Source: Caldilineaceae bacterium (GTDB lineage Bacteria; Chloroflexota; Anaerolineae; Caldilineales; Caldilineaceae). From it: a DNA stretch of 50,931 nt. The position numbers were made by a program, and so were the translations under genes. How positions within the stretch are numbered: position 1 is the stretch's first letter; each line of letters begins with the position of its first letter. The notes under the pieces were generated by a model that was not told the origin of the DNA, did not search any database, and saw only the letters and a list, made by a program, of their open reading frames with translations. Positions 42,501-50,799 of the stretch are shown piece by piece. The stretch lies in assembly GCA_022821585.1 (NCBI GenBank), contig JAJEDI010000081.1, positions 1 through 50,931 of the forward strand, given 5' to 3'.

Positions 42501-43013
42501 ATTAGCAGAAACACAACACGAATCAACCACCGGATTCGTACGCGCGAGGTGCGGGTCATCGATGAAGTTGGCACGCAACTCGGCATCATGGATGTGCAGG
42601 CCGCTCTGCAGGCCGCCGAGGAGAGAGATCTGGATCTGGTAGAGGTTGCCCCTAATGCCAAGCCGCCGGTCTGCCGGTTTATGGACTATGGCAAGTACCT
42701 CTACGAGAGACAGAAACGGGAGCGGGAGTCACGCAAGGCGCAGAAGCAGATCGAGATCAAGGAAGTACGCTTGCGACCCAAAACAGGCGAACACGATATT
42801 CAGGTCGTTCTCAACAAGACGAGAAAGTTCCTGAAGGATGGCGCCAAAGTACGGGTACGCATCCGCTTCCGCGGCCGCGAGATCGTCCACCGCGACATTG
42901 CCCTTGACTTGATGAAACGGGTGACGGAAGAGTTGGAGGACGAAGCTGTCGTCGAATCCCATCCGGGCTTTGAAGGCCGCAGCATGGTGATGCTTCTCGC
43001 CCCGGCCTCGTAG
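42501..43013 (+). CDS. infC: Translation initiation factor IF-3 (AUU start)
   Basis: A 170-residue IF-3, which binds the 30S subunit and polices start codons. Both domains are clear: RINHRIRTREVRVIDE... LVEVAPNAKPPVCRFMDYGK and KEVRLRPKTGEHD... VRIRFRGREIVHRDIAL. No ATG or GTG lies at the right place. AAGGAG (42488-42493) with a 7-nt spacer points to ATT at 42501 as the start (I/M-SRNTTRINHR). AUU starts are the known self-regulation device of infC. A GTG at 42387 in the same frame has no family sequence after it. Confidence 0.95.
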   Translation: MSRNTTRINHRIRTREVRVIDEVGTQLGIMDVQAALQAAEERDLDLVEVAPNAKPPVCRFMDYGKYLYERQKRERESRKAQKQIEIKEVRLRPKTGEHDIQVVLNKTRKFLKDGAKVRVRIRFRGREIVHRDIALDLMKRVTEELEDEAVVESHPGFEGRSMVMLLAPAS

Positions 43014-43097
43014 TCGAACTTCATAGCTGCCTGAAGCTGCCGACCGCCAAATTTTGAGCTTGGCGGGCGGCTGTGCTATCATTTAGGCTTGCATGAC

Positions 43098-43163
43098 GCC
43101 GTCAGTTGCGCATGCGCTGACGGGTGTGACAATGTCCAATGCGCCCCCGCCTTAAGGGGGCGC
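43098..43163 (+). promoter_or_regulatory. infC-rpmI intergenic hairpins, possible L20 leader
   Basis: CCGTCA pairs with TGACGG around a GCGCATGCGC palindrome (43099-43123 region). Then GCGCCCCC (43141-43148) pairs with GGGGGCGC (43156-43163), followed by GATTTTC. The second looks like a weak terminator. In several bacteria L20 controls rpmI-rplT through structures at this position; assignment to that mechanism is inference. Confidence 0.5.
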
Positions 43164-43248
43164 GATTTTCGTTCAGCTACTGCATCCTGTCGTGCAGTCC
43201 CGATCTGTCTCTGCATGTATGGGGCGCGGCAACAAACCGAGAAGACCT

Positions 43249-43437
43249 ATGCCAAAGATGAAGAGCCATAAGGGCGCGCAAAAGCGCTTCCGAGTGACGA
43301 AAAACGGTAAGTTGCTGCGCCGCAAACAGGGCGGCAACCACCTGCGCCGCAAAAAGCGCAAGGTCAGCGACTATCGCCACAAGATTACGAGCCCGAACAA
43401 AGGCCAGGCCAGAGCGACCAAAAAACTGGTCTCCTAG
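43249..43437 (+). CDS. rpmI: 50S ribosomal protein L35
   Basis: A 62-residue L35, the normal size. MPKMKSHKGAQKRFRVTKNGKLLRRKQG and the Lys/Arg-rich HLRRKKRKVSDYRHK are diagnostic. The open frame begins upstream, but ATG at 43249 gives the family start. Second gene of infC-rpmI-rplT, with 235 bp to infC and 157 bp to rplT, larger gaps than in many genomes. Confidence 0.97.
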   Translation: MPKMKSHKGAQKRFRVTKNGKLLRRKQGGNHLRRKKRKVSDYRHKITSPNKGQARATKKLVS

Positions 43438-43594
43438 GCCTCTCTCGACGGGGCCGGGAACCTGACAGAGCGTAAAGCGTTTCTTCGTACCCGACCCAAC
43501 TACGGTTCCATCGCCTACTCAACCATGCAGGCGGCTCAGGCCTAAGAGGATCCGCTCACAGGCATGGCATACCTAAGATACAAGGATTCAACCA

Positions 43595-43951
43595 ATGGCA
43601 CGTTCCAGACCAAAGGTTTATGCGCACAGGCGCCATAAAAGAGTACTCAAGTTTACCAAGGGGCAGTTCGGCAGCCGGTCCAAGCTCTTCAAGCGCGCCA
43701 ATGAGGCGATGATCAGATCACTTGCCTTTGCCTATCGCGACCGCCGCACCCGCAAACGCGACTTCCGCCGGCTGTGGATTACCCGTATCAACGCCGCGGC
43801 CCGGATCAATGGCATCAACTACAGCCACCTCATCTACGGGCTCAAGAAGGCCGACGTACAGGTGGACCGCAAAGTACTGGCCGACATCGCCGCCAACGAC
43901 GCAGAAGGTTTCAGCGCACTGGCTGAACTGGCCAAAAGCCATGTGAACTGA
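43595..43951 (+). CDS. rplT: 50S ribosomal protein L20
   Basis: A 118-residue L20 that binds 23S rRNA early in assembly. MARSRPKVYAHRRHKRVLKFTKGQFG, the basic helical YRDRRTRKRDFRRLWITRINAAAR and GINYSHLIYGLKKADVQVDRKVLADIA are characteristic. ATG at 43595 follows AAGGATTCAACCA. A strong terminator closes the operon 80 bp later. Confidence 0.97.
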   Translation: MARSRPKVYAHRRHKRVLKFTKGQFGSRSKLFKRANEAMIRSLAFAYRDRRTRKRDFRRLWITRINAAARINGINYSHLIYGLKKADVQVDRKVLADIAANDAEGFSALAELAKSHVN

Positions 43952-44030
43952 TCCATTGCGCTGCCGTTTCACCGCTTGAACGCATTATCGCAACGGCCGC
44001 CCGGCCGTCCCACAACGCAGAGTACAGATT

Positions 44031-44056
44031 GCAGAGACATACGTCTCTGCTTTTTT
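44031..44056 (+). terminator. Terminator of the infC-rpmI-rplT operon
   Basis: GCAGAGAC (44031-44038) pairs with GTCTCTGC (44043-44050) around ATAC, followed by six T. Confidence 0.95.
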
Positions 44057-44149
44057 GTCCGATCTCTCCGGCGCCGGCATCCGATACGCCCCGGTCCCCC
44101 CGTGTCGGCGCCGTAACTCGCCTCGGAGAGCCTGCGCTCCAGTTCGCCG

Positions 44150-44929
44150 ATGAAAGAGATCACCAGCGCCAGCAATCCACAGGTCAAACTGGCGGCCAGG
44201 CTGCACCGCCGCCGCCACCGCCAGGCCCACGGTCTCTGCCTGCTCGAAGGAACGCGCCTCGTACAGGACGCACTGACCATCGGCGCAGCCTTCCACACCT
44301 GCTTCATCACCGCCGCCGCTAGAGAAGCGCAGCCGGATCTTGCGGCGCAGCTCCAGCGGGCCTGCCCCCTCTACCTGGTACCCCCCGCCATCCTCGATAA
44401 GATCAGCGAGACCGTATCGCCGCAGAGCATCGCGGCCGTGGTTCCCATACCGGACCTGCCCATGCCTTCCGCCGCCGCGCTCTCCCTCATTCTCGACGGC
44501 GTGCAGGAACCCGGCAACGCCGGCACCCTCCTGCGCACGGCCGCCGCCGCCGGCGCCGATCAGGTCCTGTTCGCGCCCGGATGCGTCGACCCGTTCAACG
44601 GCAAAGTCCTGCGCGCGGCCATGGGCGCGCACTTCCGTGTCCCAATTCGTATCCTGGCGACCTGGGAAGCGGTCACGGACGCCCTGCCCACCGGCCAGCC
44701 CCTCTACCTGGCAAGCGCGGAGGGCAGCATCCTCTACGATGAAGTCGATTGGGGCAAACCCTCAGCGCTGGTGCTCGGCAGCGAGGCCCACGGGGCGAGT
44801 TCGCATATGCGGGAAAGAGCGGAAACCGTGGCGGTTCCCATGGCCGCTGCCACTGAATCGCTCAACGTTGCCGCCGCCGGCGCCGTCATTCTCTTCGAGG
44901 CCGCGCGGCAACGCAGGAAGAAATGGTAG
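44150..44929 (+). CDS. SpoU/TrmH-family rRNA 2'-O-methyltransferase
   Basis: A 259-residue SPOUT methyltransferase with the trefoil knot motifs ILDGVQEPGNAGTLLRTAAAAG, ALVLGSEAHGAS and VAVPMAAATESLNVAAAGAVILFEA. The N-terminal 95 residues form the substrate-binding L30-like domain (ITSASNPQVKLAARLHRRRHR, LLEGTRLVQDAL). Members methylate ribose in 23S rRNA (RlmB or TsnR-like); the exact site cannot be told. ATG at 44150 fits the family start. Confidence 0.92.
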   Translation: MKEITSASNPQVKLAARLHRRRHRQAHGLCLLEGTRLVQDALTIGAAFHTCFITAAAREAQPDLAAQLQRACPLYLVPPAILDKISETVSPQSIAAVVPIPDLPMPSAAALSLILDGVQEPGNAGTLLRTAAAAGADQVLFAPGCVDPFNGKVLRAAMGAHFRVPIRILATWEAVTDALPTGQPLYLASAEGSILYDEVDWGKPSALVLGSEAHGASSHMRERAETVAVPMAAATESLNVAAAGAVILFEAARQRRKKW

Positions 44930-44950
44930 GGGCGCCCCTTGTGGGCGCCC
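44930..44950 (+). terminator. Hairpin after rRNA methyltransferase
   Basis: GGGCGCCC (44930-44937) and GGGCGCCC (44943-44950), each self-complementary, pair over CTTGT. No T-run follows. It resembles interspersed palindromic elements and may still end transcription. Confidence 0.5.
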
Positions 44951-45110
44951 TTCGGAGGCGATTCGGCATCTACATTCAGATGCGTTTTCCCTGGGCGTAG
45001 AGAAGGGTACATCCCAAAATGGGGGCGAACTTCCCCATGCCTCAGGTCGCAGCGGAGCACCAACCATCTCGCGATCAACTCTGAGCCAGGGGAAGCGCAG
45101 AAACTGTCCT

Positions 45111-45145
45111 CTGACCACTAAAAACTAAAAACTGACTACTAAAAA
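45111..45145. repeat. Heptad repeat array
   Basis: CTGACCA, CTAAAAA, CTAAAAA, CTGACTA, CTAAAAA in exact 7-nt phase. It abuts the second copy of the 195-bp interspersed repeat, as the degenerate heptads do at the first copy. Confidence 0.8.
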
Positions 45146-45340
45146 CTGCTGTTCTGGGCGGTCGGGCCTATTCGGCCCTCCCTGGGGCGGGGGCCCCCCC
45201 CCCGCAACGCCCCCCCTCCTACAACATGCCTCATCGACCTGGTGCCGGCATTCGTAACAGGTGCCCAACCGAAAGAATTCCGCCAACCCACGCCCCGCCA
45301 GTCCCATCAGATCCCCGTAGGTGTCGGCCTTGTGCCTGCC
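45146..45340. repeat. Interspersed repeat, copy 2
   Basis: Aligns with 20044-20240 over about 195 bp. It keeps GGGCGGTCGGGCCTATTCGG, the GCAACGCCCCC block, ATTCGTAACAGGTGCC, CCGCCAGTCCCATCAG and GTGCCTGCCCT. The internal hairpin has become a long C-run. Confidence 0.75.
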
Positions 45341-45472
45341 CTCGCACCCTCCCCAACTGACGGACTCCACCGTACGGCCAGGCCTGGCGCCTGCACTGCG
45401 TCTCGCCAAAAAACGGTAGACGATTCCAGCCACCACTGTCACTGATTCCCCGCCAGACTGTTCCCACCCCAT

Positions 45473-45605
45473 ATCTGGGACGCACCCGTAGAGTAGGGTG
45501 TATCCCAAATTATTGTCCGCCCAGTAGAGTCGATTCGTCGACCAGGCTGGATTCAACACTGGTCAGACGAGTCTCGCAAAAAATCTGGGATGCACCCGTA
45601 GAGTA
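45473..45605. repeat. Paired 23-bp direct repeat
   Basis: The 23 bases at 45473-45495 recur at 45583-45605 with one change (core GCACCCGTAGAGTA). An inverted variant GTATCCCAAAT begins near 45500 and relatives occur at 45006, 19917 and 20280, so this belongs to a dispersed palindromic family. Confidence 0.6.
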
Positions 45606-45686
45606 CAGCGCTTTGACAACCACTTTGCCGCGGGATACACTGATTTTCTACTGTGTCTCTCTTCTTCGAGGCGCACGGGGGAATGT

Positions 45687-46418
45687 ATGGATCTGACAAG
45701 CCTGCTCGGGTATATTCTGGTCGGCCTGCTCTTCGGTTGGGTAAGCTCGACCCTGGTTGAATGGGTCTGGTATCGGGGACGGCGCCGGCGTCTCGATCTG
45801 TCCGCGCTGTCGTCCGCCGCGAGAGGTACGCAGCCACTGCCCGAAGGACCGGACGCGCAAACCTTCGGCGCGCCGCCGGGGCCGGCAGCCACTGCGACCG
45901 CGCAGACGGGCCGCCGCGGCCGCAGAGATGCCCAACCAGAGACACCCGTCGCACAGGACCTTTCGAACCGGCCGGACAACCTCACCGCCGTCTACGGCAT
46001 CGGCGGGCTCTACGAGCGGCGACTCTACCAGGTCGGCATCTTTACCTGGGACCAGCTCTCCCGCGCCGACGCCGAATCGCTCCAACAGATCACCAGGGCC
46101 CTGCCCGGCAGCGACACCCGCGCCTGGACCGAGCAGGCCCGCGAGCTGGCCCAGGCGAACAACCGCATCGGCGCGGTCTACGACGGTCCGCTGCCCGAAG
46201 ACCTGACCCGCATCGCCGGCGTCGATCAGGTGTTCGAGGATGAGCTCTACGCCGCCGGCATCTTTACATACCGGCAGCTGGCCGAGCGCACGCCCGACGA
46301 ACTGGCCCGCATCATCCCGGCCCACCTCGCAGGCGAAGAGCTCGACTTCGTCAGTTGGATCGTCCAGGCCGATTCTCTGCGCGACGAATACTACACCGAT
46401 GAGCCGCCGATACTTTAG
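45687..46418 (+). CDS. Membrane-anchored helix-hairpin-helix protein (DUF4332-like)
   Basis: A 243-residue protein. An N-terminal transmembrane helix (about 4-20, TSLLGYILVGLLFGWV) is followed by a basic, Pro/Ala-rich linker and two helix-hairpin-helix-like repeats: NLTAVYGIGGLYERRLYQVGIFTWDQLSRA and DLTRIAGVDQVFEDELYAAGIFTYRQLAE. Such repeats resemble DUF4332/H3TH modules that follow ribosomal or DNA-binding proteins; here the second lost the Gly of the GIG turn (GVD). DNA or protein binding at the membrane is possible. ATG at 45687. Role unknown. Confidence 0.75.
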   Translation: MDLTSLLGYILVGLLFGWVSSTLVEWVWYRGRRRRLDLSALSSAARGTQPLPEGPDAQTFGAPPGPAATATAQTGRRGRRDAQPETPVAQDLSNRPDNLTAVYGIGGLYERRLYQVGIFTWDQLSRADAESLQQITRALPGSDTRAWTEQARELAQANNRIGAVYDGPLPEDLTRIAGVDQVFEDELYAAGIFTYRQLAERTPDELARIIPAHLAGEELDFVSWIVQADSLRDEYYTDEPPIL

Positions 46419-46471
46419 TCTGGACCGTGGCTGTTGAAACTGCAGCCGCTTCGTTTTTACGGGGTCAGATT

Positions 46472-46500
46472 TTGCTCTCATCTACCCCGTAGGCTAGAAT
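46472..46500 (+). promoter_or_regulatory. Promoter of tRNA-Lys
   Basis: TTGCTC, 17 bp and TAGAAT, ending 16 bp before the tRNA. An inverted repeat ACGGGGT (46459-46465) / ACCCCGT (46484-46490) brackets the -35 box. Confidence 0.5.
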
Positions 46501-46516
46501 TGAGGGCCGTTGTCGC

Positions 46517-46589
46517 GGGTCCCTAGCTCAATTGGTAGAGCAACGGCCTTTTAAGCCGTGGGTTCTGGGTTCGAGTCCCAGGGGGCTCA
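46517..46589 (+). tRNA. tRNA-Lys (TTT)
   Basis: Acceptor GGGTCCC pairs with GGGGCTC (one G-T at each of two positions). D-arm GCTC-AATTGGTA-GAGC, anticodon arm ACGGC-CTTTTAA-GCCGT with anticodon TTT, T-arm CTGGG-TTCGAGT-CCCAG. Discriminator A; CCA not encoded. Confidence 0.96.
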
Positions 46590-46635
46590 TTGAGGAGAGT
46601 GGAGAATGCGCCTATAACCGCATCAGGCGCACGCC

Positions 46636-46663
46636 ATGCAGAGCGCATATGCTCTGCATTTTT
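46636..46663 (+). terminator. Terminator after tRNA-Lys
   Basis: ATGCAGAGC pairs perfectly with GCTCTGCAT around GCATAT, followed by TTTTC. Confidence 0.9.
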
Positions 46664-46725
46664 CATTTCAAGGAACAATAGACGGCGCCGTGTTAGACAC
46701 AGTTCCTGAATCCGGTTCCGACTCG

Positions 46726-47673
46726 CTAACTTCGAGGTCTGCCTGCTCTGGCAAGGCCGCTCTGCCACTCTCTGCCCTTCCGCCCCGCATAGAGCATGTA
46801 GTAGGCGTCCCCGGCCTCAAAGACCTGCGGCGTGAGAATACCGTCGCAGTCCCATGCCCCGCGCGTCGCGGCGGGCCTGAAGATCGGGTTGTGCGGGTTC
46901 GCCTCAAAGCTGCGGAAGTCCCGCGTGCGCACATGCCCGATCTGCCACACCTCGCTGTCGTCCGCCCGCCCGCCGTACAGAATATGGAAATAGCGCGGCC
47001 CCCTGAAAATCTCCGCCTCGCGCACGCCGCCGCTGTCCCACGCCAGCCCGCTGCCTGAGAATATCGGATTGGCCGCGTCCTTGGTGACGGCCGCGGGGTC
47101 GCTGGTCGGCGCGGTCGCGTGGCAGATAACCGGCGGCCCCTCCGATTCGCCCGTGTAGATGATGTGGATCGTGTCGCCGTCAACCGCCATGGAAGGGTGC
47201 GACGAGCCCGCGCTTTCGTAAGGCGTGTCCGCCGCAATCACCGGCGTTTGGCGCACGCGCGTCCACGCGCCGAAATCCCCGTCGCCCACCAATAGCCCCG
47301 TCTGCTTGGGCGGCTTGAGCCGCCGGCCGAGATAGTAGACATAGAACCTGTCGTCAGCCGGGTTCAGGAAGGGGAACGGGTACTCGGTGGTGAAATCGTC
47401 GAACCCGGCCTCCGAGGGCACCAGGACAGGGTTTTTCGGGTCGTGTGTGACGGCCGCAGGGTCGCTCGCCGGCGCCGTGCTGTGCATCAACACCCAGAAG
47501 TTGTCCTTCCTCCGCCTGCCCCACAGGTAGTGGACCGTCTCGCCCACGACGATCGCGTGCGCGGCCGCAGCCCACTCCGGCGGCTCACAGAAAAAGACCG
47601 GGTTGCCCTCCCCGATACGTTCGAAACTCGCGAACAGGTCGAACGGAATCTCATCATGCGTTGGTCTGCTCAT
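46726..47673 (-). CDS. Five-bladed beta-propeller glycosidase-like protein (GH43/GH130 fold)
   Basis: A 315-residue protein of the GH43/GH62/GH130-like propeller group. Repeated blade motifs include GNPVFFCEPPEWAAAAHAIVVGETVHYLWGRR, FLNPADDRFYVYYLGRR, SSHPSMAVDGDTIHIIYTG, GVREAEIFRGPRYFHILYGGR and CDGILTPQVFEAGDAYYMLYAGR. No signal peptide is visible, so it is probably cytoplasmic. ATG at 47673 follows AGGAG. It is read after the GH2 gene on the same strand (170-bp gap), suggesting joint breakdown of an oligosaccharide. Confidence 0.8.
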   Translation of the reverse strand: MSRPTHDEIPFDLFASFERIGEGNPVFFCEPPEWAAAAHAIVVGETVHYLWGRRRKDNFWVLMHSTAPASDPAAVTHDPKNPVLVPSEAGFDDFTTEYPFPFLNPADDRFYVYYLGRRLKPPKQTGLLVGDGDFGAWTRVRQTPVIAADTPYESAGSSHPSMAVDGDTIHIIYTGESEGPPVICHATAPTSDPAAVTKDAANPIFSGSGLAWDSGGVREAEIFRGPRYFHILYGGRADDSEVWQIGHVRTRDFRSFEANPHNPIFRPAATRGAWDCDGILTPQVFEAGDAYYMLYAGRKGREWQSGLARAGRPRS

Positions 47674-47817
47674 ACTGTCTCCTGAACATGAAACCCGGCG
47701 TTTGTGAATCCCTCGTGATACCAGGACTTCTCGCCCGCGTTACGCAATACGGAAAAAAGCCGGTCTCCATATTGAACGCACATTTGTAACTGCCGCGTAC
47801 GCGGAGATGCACCAAGA

Positions 47818-47846
47818 ACTGAAAACTGACTACTAAAAACTACTAC
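47818..47846 (-). repeat. Heptad repeat over the GH2 stop
   Basis: CTGAAAA, CTGACTA, CTAAAAA, CTACTAC in exact phase from 47819. The TAG stop of the GH2 gene (47843-47845) is inside the last unit. Confidence 0.75.
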
Positions 47847-50692
47847 CCCAAAATCCAGCCCACCAGGTTGCCGAACAGCCGCTCCGCCACCGGATCTTTA
47901 CCGAGGTTTTCAACGAGCCGGTGCGTACACAGGACGTAACTGCCTTCACCGTGCACGATCTGCGTCAGGTCGGCCCCGTGGAAAGCCGCGGTCACGCCGG
48001 TGTAGTTCTGCTTGTGCTTCAGGCCGGCGTGCCAGTCATAAGTCACGTTGCCGCTGATCCAGTCCGTCTCCGGCGTCACGATCGACCAGCGCGAAACCAC
48101 GTCGCGGTACTCCTGCCCCATCAGGCAGGCCGATGGCAGACCGTCGTAGACCGGATGCTCGCGCACAACGTGGCTGCACGGCGTCCACAGACCTTTGCCG
48201 CTGTAATAGGTTACCGTGAACGGCAGCAGAAGGTCCTTGGGCAGGAGTTTCTCCATGCGATACCTGGTTGTCAGCGTGTTCTCCGGCGGCATGCCGAGGA
48301 AGACGGCCTTCCCGCCGCCGCTGACCCACTGCGCCAGTTCGGCGAAGACCGGCTGCTCCTGGCCGTCCCAACCATTCAGATTTACCAGCGCCCGTTGACT
48401 GCGCGGCGTCTCCCCCGAAAACGGCGTGGACCGCAGGTCAGAGCCGGCCAGATACGCGCCCAGCGCGCCGTCGAGATCGATCAGCGCAACCTCCTGCCCG
48501 GGAAGCGCCGAGCCCGCCTGCTCCAGCACATAGAAGCTCGAGCAGTTACGCGCAACCGTCTCTGCGCCGGCGCCGAACGTGACCTCGACCAGGCAGCGCC
48601 CCGCCAGGCCGTCGGTGGCGGCGCCGTACTCGCCCAGATCGACAATGCCCGCCGGCAGCGTGGTCTCTTCGCTGTGGTCGAGCACCCGCTGCCCGTCGCC
48701 GGCCGTGACCTGAAGCGAGAGCGTCCCCGCCACAGCCTCCTCGTCGTTGACCGACGTCAGCAGGATCTGCACGCCCTGCCCCGCGTAAACATTCTGCGCG
48801 CTCGGGCGAATCGCGATATAGCGGTCGGCAAAGGTCTCCTGGATCGCATAATAGGCGCGTTTGGGGTTGCGGAAATTGTCGATCAGACCTGCGCCCACGA
48901 TCCAGTCGCCGTCGTTGAGCGAGTGGATGCCGATACCGGCGATGTCGCCATTGATGCGGCAGGCCTCGGCCATCAGCTTGTTGCCCGTGTAGTGGACCTC
49001 CTGGCAGGCGAGCATGAAGTCGTGGAAGGTCGGGAAGACCTCCTCCAGCCCAGTCCGTTCATAGACCGCCAGGTAGGTGTCGTGCAGGCGCTCATGGATG
49101 CGGTAGTCCGGCGTGATGGGGTTGCCCTCGCGGCGGTACTGGGCCATGTTGGCTTCCAGGTCGGGGATGCTGCCGTAACCCAGTTCGGAGATGTTGGTCA
49201 GCAGGCCGGGCTCGATATGGCTGCGCGTGTGCCGGCCCAAACTCGTGCGCCCCATCGCCGCAAACTCCGCTTCCGTCTTGCCCAACAGCATCAGATTGTC
49301 GTAGTTCTCCTGCGCGAACGGCGTGCCCGGGTAGTCGTGGACGTCGTTGATCAGCGTCGGCTCGTACGAACCGGGCAGATAGACGCTGCACAGACCGGCA
49401 AAGCCGCCGGCCTCGTCGATAATCAGCCGGGTGGGATCCAACTCGCGCGCCTTCAGCGAAGTCGTGTGCCGCAGCCGTTTCAGCCCGTCCCGCAGGATCT
49501 CGTTGAACATCTCCCAGATAACGATCGAGGGATGGTTGCGGTCGCGCAGCACCATCTCCGACACCTCGTTCTCGATCCGCTGCCGCGTGTAGGGCGTAAT
49601 CTGCGGCCAGTTGTCCATGCACTCGACCGGCAGCGCGCCCACGTACAGAACGCCCACCTCATCGGCCATATCGTAAACGACCGGCGGCTGCGGCTTGCGC
49701 CAGGGCCGCACCATGTTGATGTTGCCCTCTTTGATCAGCCTGAACTCCTTCCGGAGCAGCTCCAGATCCCGCGGATAGGCCAGCGAATGGGGGTAGAAGG
49801 CCTCGTTGAAGGTCGTCTTCAGGACGATCTTTTTTCCGTTGAGATAGAAGCTCTTGCCCTCGGCCGTGAACTCGCGAAAACCGAACCGCGCCTCCACCCG
49901 GTCCGAAAGCCCGTCCGCCAGCTGCACGCCGGTCGTCACCAGGTACAGGAAGGGATCATCCAGCTGCCACAGCCTGTGGCCGGCCACGTTCAACTCCAGC
50001 GTCACCTCGCTTCCGCCCGGCCGCAGATTGTGTTCTGCACTGACCGAGCCTGCGGACCCGCCGTCTGCCCAGGACGTGATCGCGCACCGGATTTCCGCCT
50101 TCTGGCTCTTGAGGCTGGTATTGCGCAGTGCCAGTTCCACCCGCACATCGCCGGACCCGATGTCGCCCGTCACAAATGCGCTCTCAACATAGACGGCATC
50201 CGTAGCGATCAGCGAAACCGGCTGCCAGATCCCGCCCGCAATGGCGCCGCGCCAGTGCGGCATATCGTCCCGCCCCAGCCCGTCGATCACGACGTCGCGC
50301 GTGATCAGCGGCGTGATGACGCGCACCGCAACAAAGTTCTCCGCCCCCGCATCCAACAGATCACCGACCTCCAACTCGAAGCCGGTATAACCGCCTTCAT
50401 GCGCGCCCGCGGCCTCGCCGTTGACCCACACCTCCGCCCGGTAGTTGACCGCCTCGAACCGTACCCGGACCGTCTTGCCCTCCCACTCCGCCGGCAGATG
50501 GAAGCTCTTGCCGTACCACGCAACGCCCTCGTAGTCCTGCCTGAACTCCTCCAGGCAGGCGGGGACCGCAACCTCCTCAATGGCGTGATAGCTGTGGAAC
50601 CGTTCCCGATCCTGCCAGTTCAGCGTCCGGCCTTTGTTGTCATCGTCGAAGATGACCTGCCAGCTGCCGTCGAGTGATAGCGTGCGATTCAT
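47843..50692 (-). CDS. Glycoside hydrolase family 2 protein
   Basis: A 949-residue GH2 enzyme. Domain order is the classical one: sugar-binding domain (SLDGSWQVIFDD... GVAWYGKSFHLP... VWVNGEAAGAHEGGYTGFE), immunoglobulin-like domain, TIM barrel, then C-terminal domains. The acid/base Glu lies in NHPSIVIWEMFNE and the nucleophile Glu in NISELGYGSIPDLE. No signal peptide, so probably acts on imported oligosaccharides. ATG at 50692 (MNRTLSLDGSW) matches the family start; the frame beyond it does not. Beta-galactosidase, -glucuronidase or -mannosidase activity cannot be separated by eye. Confidence 0.88.
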   Translation of the reverse strand: MNRTLSLDGSWQVIFDDDNKGRTLNWQDRERFHSYHAIEEVAVPACLEEFRQDYEGVAWYGKSFHLPAEWEGKTVRVRFEAVNYRAEVWVNGEAAGAHEGGYTGFELEVGDLLDAGAENFVAVRVITPLITRDVVIDGLGRDDMPHWRGAIAGGIWQPVSLIATDAVYVESAFVTGDIGSGDVRVELALRNTSLKSQKAEIRCAITSWADGGSAGSVSAEHNLRPGGSEVTLELNVAGHRLWQLDDPFLYLVTTGVQLADGLSDRVEARFGFREFTAEGKSFYLNGKKIVLKTTFNEAFYPHSLAYPRDLELLRKEFRLIKEGNINMVRPWRKPQPPVVYDMADEVGVLYVGALPVECMDNWPQITPYTRQRIENEVSEMVLRDRNHPSIVIWEMFNEILRDGLKRLRHTTSLKARELDPTRLIIDEAGGFAGLCSVYLPGSYEPTLINDVHDYPGTPFAQENYDNLMLLGKTEAEFAAMGRTSLGRHTRSHIEPGLLTNISELGYGSIPDLEANMAQYRREGNPITPDYRIHERLHDTYLAVYERTGLEEVFPTFHDFMLACQEVHYTGNKLMAEACRINGDIAGIGIHSLNDGDWIVGAGLIDNFRNPKRAYYAIQETFADRYIAIRPSAQNVYAGQGVQILLTSVNDEEAVAGTLSLQVTAGDGQRVLDHSEETTLPAGIVDLGEYGAATDGLAGRCLVEVTFGAGAETVARNCSSFYVLEQAGSALPGQEVALIDLDGALGAYLAGSDLRSTPFSGETPRSQRALVNLNGWDGQEQPVFAELAQWVSGGGKAVFLGMPPENTLTTRYRMEKLLPKDLLLPFTVTYYSGKGLWTPCSHVVREHPVYDGLPSACLMGQEYRDVVSRWSIVTPETDWISGNVTYDWHAGLKHKQNYTGVTAAFHGADLTQIVHGEGSYVLCTHRLVENLGKDPVAERLFGNLVGWILG

Positions 50693-50799
50693 TTGTATCC
50701 TGTTCCCTGTTGATTTTGACTTTCGGATCGGTGTCTTCAGCAACTGGTGTTCACCTGACAGCAAGGGCCCACCAAAACCAAAAACTAACCAACCTGAAT

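Larger units (their letters stand above)
44930..45686. other. 757-bp repeat-rich intergenic region
   Basis: No gene is supported. It starts with a GGGCGCCC-CTTGT-GGGCGCCC hairpin (44930-44950) directly on the methyltransferase stop. Then come an ACATCCCAAAATGGGGG motif (45008), five heptads, the second 195-bp interspersed repeat, and a pair of 23-bp direct repeats 110 bp apart. Confidence 0.65.

Noticed and set aside
45125..45559. Minus-strand open frame through the 195-bp repeat, similar to one at 20023-20340
   Set aside because: Both frames share peptides because the repeat DNA is shared. The flanks differ, ribosome sites are absent and substitutions are not biased to synonymous positions.
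47921..50677. 918-residue open frame antisense to the GH2 gene
   Set aside because: It lies fully opposite a clear GH2 enzyme, is rich in Arg, Gln and Val as expected for a GC shadow, and shows no family motif.
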